Assembly: GCA_944392145.1 (NCBI GenBank)
Contig: CALXVS010000009.1
Coordinates: forward strand, 1-50,826
Reading direction: 5' to 3'
Length of the DNA: 50,826 nt
Source: an uncultured Alphaproteobacteria bacterium
Lineage (GTDB): Bacteria > Pseudomonadota > Alphaproteobacteria > CAAHEQ01 > UBA3637
A program made the translations under genes and the position numbers. The notes beneath the pieces were generated by a model. It saw only the letters and a program-made list of their open reading frames with translations, was not told where the DNA came from and made no database searches. Below are positions 1 to 7,751 of this stretch, piece after piece (positions within the stretch are counted from its first letter, which is position 1; every line of letters begins with the position of its first letter).

Positions 1-108
1 CTTTATTTGCCATATTTCTTCACTTTCTTGCATTATTTACTGGATATAATTTTATTTCCAAGCATGTATTGTGTTGTATTGTATTAACCGGATAGAAAGG
101 ATAAAAAC

Positions 109-468
109 ATGACAACACAAAAGAAAAGCTCAAAAGCTAAAGCTACGACAAAAAAATCAACCTCCAGTATCACTGTTAAGGAGTTAAACACTGTTCTGAC
201 CGAAACCCCGGCCAAGGTAGCCGAGCCGGCGCAAACGGCCACACAGCCGCAACCGGTTAAGATTGACGGCCGCGATAAAACAGCTTTTATGGTTGTTATG
301 CTCAGCCGTCCGGAAGGAGCTACCTTAAAAGAGATGGCTGAAGCCCTCGGGTGGAAAGAAAACTCGATCCGCGGTGCGATGTCGCTTTATGCCAAAAAGA
401 TTAAAGCAACCATCGCCTCCGAAAAGAAAGACGGGGTTCGGACTTATTACCTTAAGACCAACGCTTAG
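109..468 (+). CDS. DUF3489 domain protein
   Basis: 119 residues. The N-terminal ~55 residues are low-complexity, Lys/Thr/Ala/Pro-rich and probably disordered. The C-terminal ~60 residues match the DUF3489 pattern as I know it: a winged-helix-like fold with 'RPEGATLKEMAEALGW', then 'SIRGAMS' and a closing basic strand. Members are small DNA-binding-like proteins found in alphaproteobacterial mobile elements, often in the same neighbourhood as DUF2924 proteins and serine recombinases, both of which lie further right here. An AAAGGA Shine-Dalgarno precedes the ATG by about 7 nt. It is the only rightward gene of the element and converges on the DUF262 gene across a shared terminator. The molecular function is unknown. 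Confidence 0.75.
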   Translation: MTTQKKSSKAKATTKKSTSSITVKELNTVLTETPAKVAEPAQTATQPQPVKIDGRDKTAFMVVMLSRPEGATLKEMAEALGWKENSIRGAMSLYAKKIKATIASEKKDGVRTYYLKTNA

Positions 469-483
469 ATTACCATTCAGTAA

Positions 484-515
484 AAAAGGGACCGACTAAA
501 ATCGGCCCCTTTATT
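484..515. terminator. bidirectional intrinsic terminator
   Basis: An imperfect stem, GGGACCGA against TCGGCCCC around a CTAAAA loop, is flanked by an A-run on the left and a T-run on the right. It can end transcription from both convergent genes, the DUF3489 gene and the DUF262 gene. Confidence 0.7.
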
Positions 516-2315
516 TTATAAGCTTTCCCAATATCTCTTGATATGGGCCGCCATTAATTTTCTTCGTTCTTTTAGGAACTCGTCGTAGTTATCAACCGTT
601 CCCTCTAGGATCATCTCAGGAATATCACATTCCCTTAAATTGCTCTTTAAGTCTTCCAGTGTCTTAATACCTGAAAGCCTCATTTCTTCCGTTCCGAGGT
701 GGTCAATTATTTCTTTTAAATAAACGATAGGCTCCCGATCTCCAATCTTGATATTCAATGGGGTTTCTAAATACACAAAATTGGCGAATTGATTATAGGC
801 AACTTGTTTATAGTTATTCCGTTTAAGATAAGCTCTCGGGTAGAGATGATGAATATCACCACGCCGTCTAATCATATCATATACGGTTCTGTCCTTTGAC
901 AAGAAACCACGAGTTTTATCCTTGCACAAAACAGCCCAATAGAGTTTAGGCAAAGAGGAACTTGCGCGAGCAGTATCCAAATTTCCTGGCAAAGCAAAAT
1001 CCCAATAGTTTGTCGATAAATAACTTTGTTCAGCTTCTTGCAAACAAGTTTCAATACCTTTTTCTCTGATCTTTCGGATATCCTCGTCAATTTTTGTTTC
1101 AGGGGATGACGAATAACGTTCAGTTAAAACTGACATAATCAGCCACTTTTGAACATATTTTTCCGCAAACACTTCTTCTTTACCAATTGCCTTCAAGTAC
1201 AAATACAACCCATATGCAAAGTCAACAGCTGTATTTGCCGGCAACAGAGTACTATCGATGAAGCCCAATGACTGCAGGATCATCGTAAATCTCTCAAAGT
1301 TGGTTTGGTTTATGACGTTGTTAACGCCATCTTGGAACAACTTAAACGATGATTGAGATATCTCTTCGTCCCAAGTTTTCTTTTCAAAGTTACGTCCCGA
1401 AAGCAACATAACAAGGTCATTCAATTTGCCACGTCCGAATTTATGTGTAAAGGCAACCCTTATTATATCTTTATAAGAAGGGGAATACACATCAATGGAG
1501 GCTTTCGCAACCCATGACAAAGCCTTAAATGCATTTGTTTCAGAAAAATCTGTGTCCTGTTTTAATATATTAAAGTCATCTCTATTCTTCACCAGGTGGC
1601 AGAAATAATCAATTGTCTTACGAATATTTACACCATCATATGCTTCTTTTGATGCGATTTTTGACATTACGAAATCATATTGATCCAGTGCTGTTCCTTT
1701 AGAGTTGATACGCTTAAATATTTCAGCAACAATTTCAATATCAAGTCCTTCGTCTAGCGTAATCGTTCCGATTTCACTGGATGAAATACTTGCCAATGAA
1801 TTGATATTGTCAAAGATTACATCTTCATCAAGTCCTTTGTCAGCGTTATTTTTCATATATTCCCTAAACAACACTAACGCATTTTTGGTGCCATTAAATA
1901 AAACGGAAATATCCGGAATCCAAAGAGTGTTTTTTTCAATGGCCGGTGTGCATGTTTCAAACTTTTCCTCGACAGGATTAAAGGCGATCTTTATAGGTAC
2001 TTTTTTATAATTACTGTTTAATACCAGTTCTCCTAGGAGAGCCGCCTGCAAAGATGTGATACGTTGTTGACCATCAATAATAACATCGGGGGTACTTGTC
2101 TCTGCGGCACTTTTTAGACGAGCTTCAGAGTTTTTCCATATAATAATATAGCCAACTGGATATGACCGATAAAGACTATCAATTAAATCACGAACCTGAG
2201 TGGTTTGCCATACAAACGGTCTTTGAATTTCAGGAATTGCGACACGCTTTGTACGAATCAGTTCCAATAACGTACTAACTTGCTCTTTGCTAACAATATA
2301 TTGTTTTTTAGGCAT
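516..2315 (-). CDS. GmrSD-like DUF262/HNH (DUF1524) nuclease
   Basis: 599 residues from the chosen ATG. The N-terminal DUF262 domain (about 1-230) has 'IPEIQRPFVW' and the hallmark 'DGQQRITSL' at residues 81-89, a ParB-like nucleotide-binding signature. The C-terminus carries a DUF1524-type HNH segment with 'DIHHLYPRAYL' and then an Asn-rich 'NFVYLETPLN'. This two-domain layout is that of GmrSD-type (type IV) modification-dependent nucleases and related phage-defence proteins. I infer defence cargo; the target is unknown. A longer reading begins at a TTG at 2327, but its GGAGGT is the Shine-Dalgarno 4 nt before the ATG at 2315, so the ATG is preferred. It lies at the far end of the leftward gene series. 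Confidence 0.8.
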   Translation of the reverse strand: MPKKQYIVSKEQVSTLLELIRTKRVAIPEIQRPFVWQTTQVRDLIDSLYRSYPVGYIIIWKNSEARLKSAAETSTPDVIIDGQQRITSLQAALLGELVLNSNYKKVPIKIAFNPVEEKFETCTPAIEKNTLWIPDISVLFNGTKNALVLFREYMKNNADKGLDEDVIFDNINSLASISSSEIGTITLDEGLDIEIVAEIFKRINSKGTALDQYDFVMSKIASKEAYDGVNIRKTIDYFCHLVKNRDDFNILKQDTDFSETNAFKALSWVAKASIDVYSPSYKDIIRVAFTHKFGRGKLNDLVMLLSGRNFEKKTWDEEISQSSFKLFQDGVNNVINQTNFERFTMILQSLGFIDSTLLPANTAVDFAYGLYLYLKAIGKEEVFAEKYVQKWLIMSVLTERYSSSPETKIDEDIRKIREKGIETCLQEAEQSYLSTNYWDFALPGNLDTARASSSLPKLYWAVLCKDKTRGFLSKDRTVYDMIRRRGDIHHLYPRAYLKRNNYKQVAYNQFANFVYLETPLNIKIGDREPIVYLKEIIDHLGTEEMRLSGIKTLEDLKSNLRECDIPEMILEGTVDNYDEFLKERRKLMAAHIKRYWESL

Positions 2316-2415
2316 AATGACCTCCAAATTATAATTTCGTCATATTTTAGAGAAATGCATTAAGAAAAGCAACAAAAATTATAAATTTCTGTTGCTGTTC
2401 TGCCAAAAATTGGCG

Positions 2416-2613
2416 TTACTCGACGTTAAACCATTCCATACAGGTAGCAAGTAAGTGGTCGTAATTGCCCGAGGTCGCTTCAGCCTGAAAGGCTTCGCAT
2501 TCTTCTTGGCTTAGTCCGGCCCGGCGCATAGCCCGTAAACATATACCTAATATATAAAATGCGTTACCATCTTTACCGGTCAGCTGGACCGTAATATCAG
2601 GATATTTTGGCAT
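2416..2613 (-). CDS. small conserved phage-type protein, unknown function
   Basis: 65 residues starting MPKYPDITVQLTG, with a 'DGNAF..LG.C..AMRRAG' block, an acidic helix, and 'SGNYDHLL...MEWFNVE' at the end. The start is the ATG with GGAGGA 6 nt upstream; an in-frame start further out (2694) lacks a binding site and would overlap the next gene by 98 nt. It overlaps the 3' end of the upstream gene by 17 nt, so the two are probably translationally coupled. I recognise the pattern as a small protein of phages and plasmids ('YPDITVQLTG') without a known role. Confidence 0.6.
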   Translation of the reverse strand: MPKYPDITVQLTGKDGNAFYILGICLRAMRRAGLSQEECEAFQAEATSGNYDHLLATCMEWFNVE

Positions 2614-2968
2614 GCTGTTCCTCCATTTTTTTGAGTTCGTTAAATACGTCAAGGCGGCGGTTAACAGCCTCTTGTGCGACAAAGACCGTTGCACCGCCGT
2701 CTTTTAGAGCCACAAAGCAAACCAAGAGGTCGATGTTTTCTTTTGCCAGTGCATCATGGACCTCGTTGAACGTGTGGCTCAGCTCCTCGAGCCGCTTGTC
2801 TGCCACTTGGCAGTATTTCTTTTTCTTCGGCTGAGGTTGCGGTTGGTACCCATAGTAATTATTTCCAACAGCGATCAACATGGTATCAACCGCACAATTA
2901 TGTTTGTTAATGGTTCCTGCGGCCTCTTTAATCTTGGCCATCAAATCTTCCGGTACTTCTTTATACAT
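2597..2968 (-). CDS. hypothetical protein of the mobile element
   Basis: 123 residues from the ATG preceded by GGAGAG. The first ~40 residues are helical and mention no known motif. A 'YGYQPQPQPKKKK' linker follows, then a predicted amphipathic helix ('RLEELSHTFNEVHDALAKENIDLLV' region) and a closing helix. A start 30 nt further upstream is possible but has no binding site. It lies between the 162-residue gene and the 65-residue gene, overlapping the latter by 17 nt. I do not recognise a family. Confidence 0.55.
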   Translation of the reverse strand: MYKEVPEDLMAKIKEAAGTINKHNCAVDTMLIAVGNNYYGYQPQPQPKKKKYCQVADKRLEELSHTFNEVHDALAKENIDLLVCFVALKDGGATVFVAQEAVNRRLDVFNELKKMEEQHAKIS

Positions 2969-2969
2969 T

Positions 2970-3458
2970 TTAATCTCTCCAAATTGGTAATATGTCACCG
3001 CTGTCCAGGTCTGAGCTGTAACCCAGGAGCTTTTTCATTTCGTCTTGCGAGTGCAGGCTTACGCCGCCGATGCACTTTATCGTTACGCCGTAGGTCTTGC
3101 AGAGTTTGGTTAAATCCTTGGCAAAGTTCTCATAAGCGCGGGGCTTTACGTCCGGGAATGCTTTCGGGTCCACATAGTAGCGAAACTCTTTAATCAGGCG
3201 GATCGTGCTCATTTGCCTTTTAAATACCGAGGCGAATGTTTCCAGGTTAGTGCTGAGTTCTTCGGCGAACTCGTCAGCGATGTGGCGGCCCCAGCGGCTG
3301 TCCATCAGGCCCAGGGTTTGTTGCGGTGTTAAGCCCTTGGATTGAATTATCTCGGCGGCCTTATCCCAAAATACCTGCATGTCCTTTTTATGTTCTATAT
3401 GGTTGCTGGCGGTTCCCCAAAATCCCCAGGTTTTGTTTTGTGTCTTTAAAATCTTCAT
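2970..3458 (-). CDS. hypothetical protein of the mobile element
   Basis: 162 residues with a strong AAGGAGG binding site 5 nt before the ATG. The protein is basic and Trp/Phe-rich at the N-terminus ('KTWGFWGTASN'), with a central 'LMDSRWGRHIADEF' block and a C-terminal alpha/beta-like part ('LTKLCKTYGVTIKCIGG'). No catalytic motif is evident. It follows the 103-residue gene by 10 nt and runs up to the next gene's start, so it belongs to the same leftward operon as the methyltransferase. It is probably an accessory phage-type protein of unknown function. Confidence 0.55.
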   Translation of the reverse strand: MKILKTQNKTWGFWGTASNHIEHKKDMQVFWDKAAEIIQSKGLTPQQTLGLMDSRWGRHIADEFAEELSTNLETFASVFKRQMSTIRLIKEFRYYVDPKAFPDVKPRAYENFAKDLTKLCKTYGVTIKCIGGVSLHSQDEMKKLLGYSSDLDSGDILPIWRD

Positions 3459-3468
3459 GGCGACCTCC

Positions 3469-3780
3469 TTATTTAACCTCTATGCCTAAGTATCTGCAGT
3501 AGCTTGAGCCTGACGGGTCAGCGTAAAGTGTCGGCTGACCGTCTGCTGTAATCTCAACCACCTGGCGGTATTCGTGCTCATCGCAGTAGCCGCCTTTGCC
3601 TTTTAAGAAGCCGTAGTCGTTTAATGGGCTCTTGCATACTCTTTTATGTTCGGCCGGTGTCAGGTTAATGGTTTCAACCACCGCCACAGTTTCAAGTCTG
3701 TCGCTGTTGGCTCTGGTTATGCTCTTTACTTCGTCGAGGTCGCTTGGCTTGCGGACCATGTAAGTTTTAACTGTTTTCAT
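3469..3780 (-). CDS. hypothetical protein of the mobile element
   Basis: 103 residues beginning MKTVKTYMVRKPSDLDEV. The start is the ATG with AAAGGAAAT upstream; an earlier in-frame codon at 3816 lacks a binding site. The sequence has 'RVCKSPLNDYGFLKGKGGYC' and ends in a strand-rich 'YADPSGSSYCRYLGIEVK'. Two Cys and several Gly suggest a compact fold, but no known domain is recognised. It sits 69 nt downstream of the ParB/methyltransferase gene in the same orientation. Confidence 0.55.
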   Translation of the reverse strand: MKTVKTYMVRKPSDLDEVKSITRANSDRLETVAVVETINLTPAEHKRVCKSPLNDYGFLKGKGGYCDEHEYRQVVEITADGQPTLYADPSGSSYCRYLGIEVK

Positions 3781-3849
3781 TTTAATTTCCTTTCGCTGTT
3801 GTATCTTACAAGTCAATGAACGCTCTTTTTCGAAGAATTATCCAGTTAA

Positions 3850-5112
3850 TTATGCATTATAAGTGCTTGTTTCTGCATTATTTTTTGATATTTCGCCACT
3901 TTCTAGCAGAACAGCCTTTTTACCGGTCCAATCTTCCCATCTTTTCACGATAACATCGCAGTATTTCGGATCCAATTCCATCAATCTTGCGACTCGACCG
4001 GTCTTCTCACAGGCGATTAAAGTCGACCCGGAACCGCCAAATCCGTCCAAAACAATCTCGCCAACCTTGGAACTGTTGTTGATAGCGCGCTCAACAAGCT
4101 CGACCGGTTTCATTGTCGGGTGCAGGTCATTGTGCTGTGGCTTGTTATATTCCCAAATGTCGGATTGGTTCCGGTCACCACACCAATAGTGAGGCTTGTC
4201 GCTCACCCAGCCGTAGAGGATAGGCTCATACTGCCGCTGATAGTCAGCCCGGCCCAGGGTAAAGGTGTTCTTGGCCCAAATGATAAAGGTGGACCATTTG
4301 CCGCCGGCTTTCACAAATGCCGAGTAAAGGGTGTGAAGTTCAGACGAACTCATGCAAACGTAAGCGGCACCTTTGCAATACATCAGCATATTGGTGCAGG
4401 CATCGTAAAGGAACTGCTCGAAATTTTCGCCCAGGTTATCATTCATAATGGTGCGGCCATGGTTCGGACTGGTGTGATAGCGGAGCTTGTCTTTCATTGT
4501 TGCGCCGTAGTTAACATTATATGGCGGGTCGGTAAAGATCATATCGGCCACCTCGTTTTGCATTAACTTTTTGAAATCGTCTATCATGGTCGTGTCGCCG
4601 CACATCAACCGGTGGTTTCCCAACTGCCAAACGTCACCATGCTTGGAGGTAGGTTCGACCGGTGCCTCAGGAACCACATCATTTTCGGTGTTACCGGTGT
4701 CCTGAATTTCACCAAAGTTCTCGAGGGCCTTTAGTTCATCATCGGTAAAGCCGAGATTAGTTAAATCAAAGTCCTCGTCCTTCAGCTCGCCGATTTCCAA
4801 TGCCAACATCTTTTCATCCCAACCAGCGTTGAGGGCGATCCGGTTATCGGCAATGACCAAGGCTCGGCGTTGTGTTTCGGTTAAGTCCGGTAAGACGATG
4901 ACCGGGACTTCTGTCATGCCTAAGCGTTGAGCCGCCAAAAGTCTGCCATGTCCGGCAATGATGACGTTATCCGAGCCGATAAGGATCGGGTTGGTAAAGC
5001 CGAACTCCTTAATACTGGCCATAATCTGTGCCACTTGCTCATCATTGTGCGTGCGCGAGTTGCGTGCGTAAGGGATAAGTTTATCCACTGGAAAGTTCTG
5101 TTGAAATTCCAT
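3850..5112 (-). CDS. ParB-domain / N6-adenine DNA methyltransferase fusion
   Basis: 420 residues. Residues ~5-95 are a ParB-like nuclease domain ('IPYARNSRTHNDEQVAQI', 'IIAGHGRLLAAQRLGM'). The catalytic domain has the N-MTase motif IV 'DPPYNVNYG', a target-recognition region, then 'HPTMKPVELVERAI' and the SAM-binding 'DGFGGSGSTLIACE'. The order DPPY before the glycine loop is that of beta-class enzymes such as CcrM and HinfI methylases. Such fusions are common in alphaproteobacterial phages, usually just before terminase genes; none follows here. The ATG with AGGAGC upstream is chosen, because the longer frame to 5178 runs through a regulatory repeat array. It presumably methylates element DNA using SAM. 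Confidence 0.85.
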   Translation of the reverse strand: MEFQQNFPVDKLIPYARNSRTHNDEQVAQIMASIKEFGFTNPILIGSDNVIIAGHGRLLAAQRLGMTEVPVIVLPDLTETQRRALVIADNRIALNAGWDEKMLALEIGELKDEDFDLTNLGFTDDELKALENFGEIQDTGNTENDVVPEAPVEPTSKHGDVWQLGNHRLMCGDTTMIDDFKKLMQNEVADMIFTDPPYNVNYGATMKDKLRYHTSPNHGRTIMNDNLGENFEQFLYDACTNMLMYCKGAAYVCMSSSELHTLYSAFVKAGGKWSTFIIWAKNTFTLGRADYQRQYEPILYGWVSDKPHYWCGDRNQSDIWEYNKPQHNDLHPTMKPVELVERAINNSSKVGEIVLDGFGGSGSTLIACEKTGRVARLMELDPKYCDVIVKRWEDWTGKKAVLLESGEISKNNAETSTYNA

Positions 5113-5146
5113 TTTTGCTCCTGAATTTGTGTGATAAAACAAAGGG

Positions 5147-5247
5147 TGACCACCCAAAATTACAAAGTGACCACCCAAAATTTTAATTCGTTGTTATAAC
5201 TATTTGATATTACTGTGCTTTTATGCGACCACTGACCACCCAAAATT
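5147..5247. repeat. three 15-bp direct repeats upstream of the methyltransferase
   Basis: TGACCACCCAAAATT occurs at 5147-5161, 5168-5182 and 5233-5247, all in one orientation. The spacings, 21 and 65 bp, are close to two and six helical turns, so bound proteins would lie on one DNA face. They lie in the upstream region of the methyltransferase gene and suggest operators or iterons. The bound protein is unknown. Confidence 0.8.
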
Positions 5248-5261
5248 TTTGTGTTTTGCTA

Positions 5262-5320
5262 GAAAAATGCCGCGGCTTGGAGCCCCGCATACGATCCGAA
5301 GCGAGGAAGGACCCGCCGGC
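5262..5320 (-). other. candidate cos-like packaging site
   Basis: A GC-rich island in AT-rich surroundings. On the minus strand GGGTCCTTCC is followed about 17 nt later by GCGGGGCTCCAAGCCGCGG, which has partial dyad symmetry (GGCT-CCA-AGCC), then a T-run. As recalled, the lambda cos region has GGGTCCTTTCC, then ACGGGGCGGCG and CGCGGGTTTTCG at similar distances. The resemblance is by eye only. The island lies just upstream of a ParB/methyltransferase gene, a usual neighbour of cos and terminase genes, yet no terminase is present. Confidence 0.35.
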
Positions 5321-5375
5321 CTCGGCCGATCGAAGTTGAGCGACCAACTGGCGGAACCTCCCGGAAACTGCGGGG

Positions 5376-6422
5376 TTAGGCAACAAGTTTGTCTTCCTGA
5401 ACCGGAACGATAGTCAACGCCTGCAAAGTCTTGCGGCATAATTTGGTGTAAATCGGTCGATCCAAGCCGAAGAACTTGATTAAAGTATTCGGTTTTTGGT
5501 TGCAAACAAGCGGACTATTCGTAACAACACCGTTCTTAACAGTCCGGATAAAGCCGCTGGGCAGTTCAGACTTGCCGATGCAAGATGAAAGGTAGACGAA
5601 GCATTCATCATTGTCGCCAAGATGTTCGGTTGCAAGGTAACGTGCGTAGACATTCAAGGTTAAGTCAGCCTTGCTCGGGTCCTTGGTCCAGGGCGAACCA
5701 CCGCCAATCGGACAAGCGGTAGAGTAGAAGTCGCACGCCAATTTCCGACCGGTAATACCACAGTCAGCAATGGATGAATGGAATTGATAAATGCCGGTGC
5801 CATTCACGATGATGGACTTTGGCTGTGTCCCAAGCGCATCAACGACAAATGGTTTGATGTCTTCCGGCTCTAACATAGGTATGGCAACTATTGCCGTCAC
5901 TATGTCACCGGTTGCATCATCTATGGTAATTTGTGTTTTTATGTCAAGGCCAAGGTTAGATGATGTCTTTGCATGTTCATAAAGAGCATCATTTAGTTTA
6001 CGTGCCAGCCATAACTCGCGATTGATGAGAGCCGGGCCTTTGCAGGCATAGCCCACAAACACGCCTTGATCACCCCAGCCGTCATGCTCAACACCTTGAT
6101 TGATGTCGGCCGATTGGACCCCGATTTTGTTTATGACCTCTATATGTCGAACATCTATGGCATAATTTTTCCATATACTAGAGTAATGTTCATCATAACC
6201 GATTTCTCGGAGGGCATTGCAGACATATGTTTCGATGTCTGACATATCTACCGAACCTTTGACCTCACCACCGAGCATAACGCAGTTATCTTTGATCATA
6301 ACTTCCACAGCGTAATGAACGCCGGGATCCTGCTCGATAAGTCTGTCTAAAATGTAACTTGAAATGTAATCGGCTGTTTTATCCGGGTGGCCGATCGACA
6401 CCGCTTCAGCTGTTTTCAGCAT
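5376..6422 (-). CDS. metK: S-adenosylmethionine synthetase (phage-type)
   Basis: 348 residues, shorter than the usual ~380-400. It makes SAM from methionine and ATP. Visible family blocks are GHPDK at residues 11-15 (active-site His, Asp, Lys), 'SADINQGV', 'GDQGVFVGYA', 'NGTGIYQFHSSIADCGITGRK' region and the 'GGGSPWTKDPSKAD' loop. The central loop region and C-terminus diverge from cellular MetK. AGGAGA lies 9 nt before the ATG. It is a single gene between a terminator upstream and the cos-like island downstream, within a mobile element and two genes away from a SAM-dependent methyltransferase, so it probably supports element DNA methylation. Mobile-element location argues it is not the host's main copy. 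Confidence 0.85.
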   Translation of the reverse strand: MLKTAEAVSIGHPDKTADYISSYILDRLIEQDPGVHYAVEVMIKDNCVMLGGEVKGSVDMSDIETYVCNALREIGYDEHYSSIWKNYAIDVRHIEVINKIGVQSADINQGVEHDGWGDQGVFVGYACKGPALINRELWLARKLNDALYEHAKTSSNLGLDIKTQITIDDATGDIVTAIVAIPMLEPEDIKPFVVDALGTQPKSIIVNGTGIYQFHSSIADCGITGRKLACDFYSTACPIGGGSPWTKDPSKADLTLNVYARYLATEHLGDNDECFVYLSSCIGKSELPSGFIRTVKNGVVTNSPLVCNQKPNTLIKFFGLDRPIYTKLCRKTLQALTIVPVQEDKLVA

Positions 6423-6423
6423 A

Positions 6424-6500
6424 AATTTTTCTCCTGTTTAGTCCGTTATAGTAGGACAAGTTGGCCTAAATCCACATCACCACGTCACCCGACGAGGTTG
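6424..6500 (-). promoter_or_regulatory. metK leader with weak SAM-II-like features
   Basis: The transcript would contain ACGTGGTGATGTGG, then GGCCAAC, a small GTCC/GGAC hairpin, and GGACTAAACAGGAGA overlapping the ribosome-binding site. Alphaproteobacterial SAM-II riboswitches carry CGUGGUGAUUUG early and GCUAAA next to the binding site. The order and position are similar, but the 3' strand of the main stem is poorly matched (only about three pairs). It may be a divergent riboswitch or chance. Confidence 0.2.
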
Positions 6501-6529
6501 CTCTGATTATGGCAGATTTAATGGAAAAT

Positions 6530-6568
6530 TACAACAAAAAAAATCCGCTGGTTTGCGGCCAGCGGATT
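6530..6568 (-). terminator. intrinsic terminator of the replication operon
   Basis: An 11-bp perfect stem, AAATCCGCTGG with CCAGCGGATTT, has a 7-nt loop and is followed on the minus strand by eight T residues. It ends the leftward operon that finishes at the DUF6362 gene and isolates metK as its own unit. Confidence 0.85.
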
Positions 6569-6636
6569 TCAATGCTATTGTAAAATGATATAACCGGAAT
6601 GTCTGTTTGCACACTTTCTCACGATTATATCAATTT

Positions 6637-7062
6637 TTATAATGATTTTTGGGAAAAATGTCCACTCCTTTTTTGTTCACCACATTTTTTTCCCAAATTG
6701 AAGAAATAAATTTTATTGATTGCATTCCGATGAACCTTCCAAATTTGTGTTCTTTCAATTCCAAAATCAATACTTAATAGCTTCCAAGGAATATGGCTGG
6801 CACGTTTCCATACCAGTCTGCTTTCTCTTGGCGTTAATATTGGAAGCCATTCTAGAATGACTGTTTCCCAAATAGCTATTTCTTCTTGGGTTGGACGTGG
6901 GGGAACAGGTCGGCGGTCCATGAACGCAATCTCTTGCGGAGTATAGACAATTTCCGGCATACAGCACCGATATTTTGGAGGTCGGACTGGTGGCATCAAC
7001 CGTTCTACATAGACGGCTGTTTCCAGATCTTTTTTGATTTGTTCAATCGTGATTGGCTTCAT
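6637..7062 (-). CDS. DUF6362 family protein
   Basis: 141 residues. It matches the DUF6362 layout as I know it: an N-terminal helix, 'MPPVRPPKYRCCMPEIVYTP', a Pro-rich linker ('RRPVPPRPTQEEIA'), and a C-terminal helix-turn-helix ('LTPRESRLVWKRASHIPWKLLSIDFGI' region followed by 'RTQIWKVHRNAI'). Members are phage proteins with a sigma-region-4-like DNA-binding fold. The start codon overlaps the stop of the upstream gene (ATGA), so the two are coupled. It is the last gene before a strong terminator. Its exact role, regulator or packaging factor, is unknown. Confidence 0.7.
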   Translation of the reverse strand: MKPITIEQIKKDLETAVYVERLMPPVRPPKYRCCMPEIVYTPQEIAFMDRRPVPPRPTQEEIAIWETVILEWLPILTPRESRLVWKRASHIPWKLLSIDFGIERTQIWKVHRNAINKIYFFNLGKKCGEQKRSGHFSQKSL

Positions 7063-7751
7063 CTTGCGCCCCCCTTTACCTTGCTAAGCATATCGTGACA
7101 GATGTCCGACATGCTCTCCATTTCGGAGTAGGACAAACCGTTTTCTTTGCAAAACCATTTTCTGACAGCCTTTCGCCAATCCAGCGCGATGTACTTCTTG
7201 CCATTCATCCAGCCGCGTTCGGAATTCCACTTCACAAACGCAACCGGGTCGATGGTATAACCGCTTTCCTTGCAATAAATCGCTACTTCCTCAACACTCG
7301 GAGCACCAACGTATCGTGACTTATCCACATTTTCCGGCTCTTTATCTTTATCCTTTTTATTTATAAAATCACTTTCAGACTCTTTTTCTTTATCTAGTTC
7401 ACTATCGTTCTCTTTATCTCTCTCTTTATCTTCCGGGCGGTCGGTTTGCGCTGGTTCAGATGGCTCGCTCGAATTTCGCTCAGCGGTCGCTTTGCGATTT
7501 GCAGTTCGCTTTTTTGCGTTTTGCGCGTTAATCTCGCAGGTTTTAAGCCAACGCAAATTGCGTAATTCAATAACTTCTTGAATCGCATCAAAGTGAATTT
7601 TTTTCATGTCCGTTAATTTTACAGAAGTGCATCCATATAAATTAAATTCGCACAGCGCGACAATTAAATCCGCGATTTCACTTTTCTTATAGTTATGCAC
7701 AGCCGCGAGGAAGCCGGCAGTATCGAGCAAAATAGTTGTCTTTTTATCCAT
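7059..7751 (-). CDS. phage-type replication (replisome organiser-like) protein
   Basis: 230 residues from the ATG preceded by AGGGGTG. The N-terminal ~85 residues are helical ('TILLDTAGFLAAVHNYKKSEIADLIVAL'-type start) and resemble DUF6291-like replication proteins. A highly charged Glu/Lys/Asp linker spans about 85-165. The C-terminus has 'YCKESGYTIDPVAFVKWNSE' and 'GWMNGKKYIALDWRKAVRKW', a signature of phage replication initiators and organisers. An alternative ATG at 7772 lacks a binding site. It overlaps the upstream gene by 8 nt and the downstream gene by 4 nt. I infer that it initiates replication of the element; no helicase is nearby. Confidence 0.6.
   Translation of the reverse strand: MDKKTTILLDTAGFLAAVHNYKKSEIADLIVALCEFNLYGCTSVKLTDMKKIHFDAIQEVIELRNLRWLKTCEINAQNAKKRTANRKATAERNSSEPSEPAQTDRPEDKERDKENDSELDKEKESESDFINKKDKDKEPENVDKSRYVGAPSVEEVAIYCKESGYTIDPVAFVKWNSERGWMNGKKYIALDWRKAVRKWFCKENGLSYSEMESMSDICHDMLSKVKGGAR

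Noticed and set aside
5147-5247. CRISPR-like array
   Set aside because: Only three 15-bp repeats with unequal 6- and 50-bp gaps and no cas genes; an operator array fits better.
5221-5505. 94-codon open frame on the minus strand
   Set aside because: It runs through the GC-rich cos-like island and overlaps the metK 3' end in another frame; it has no binding site and no recognisable protein.
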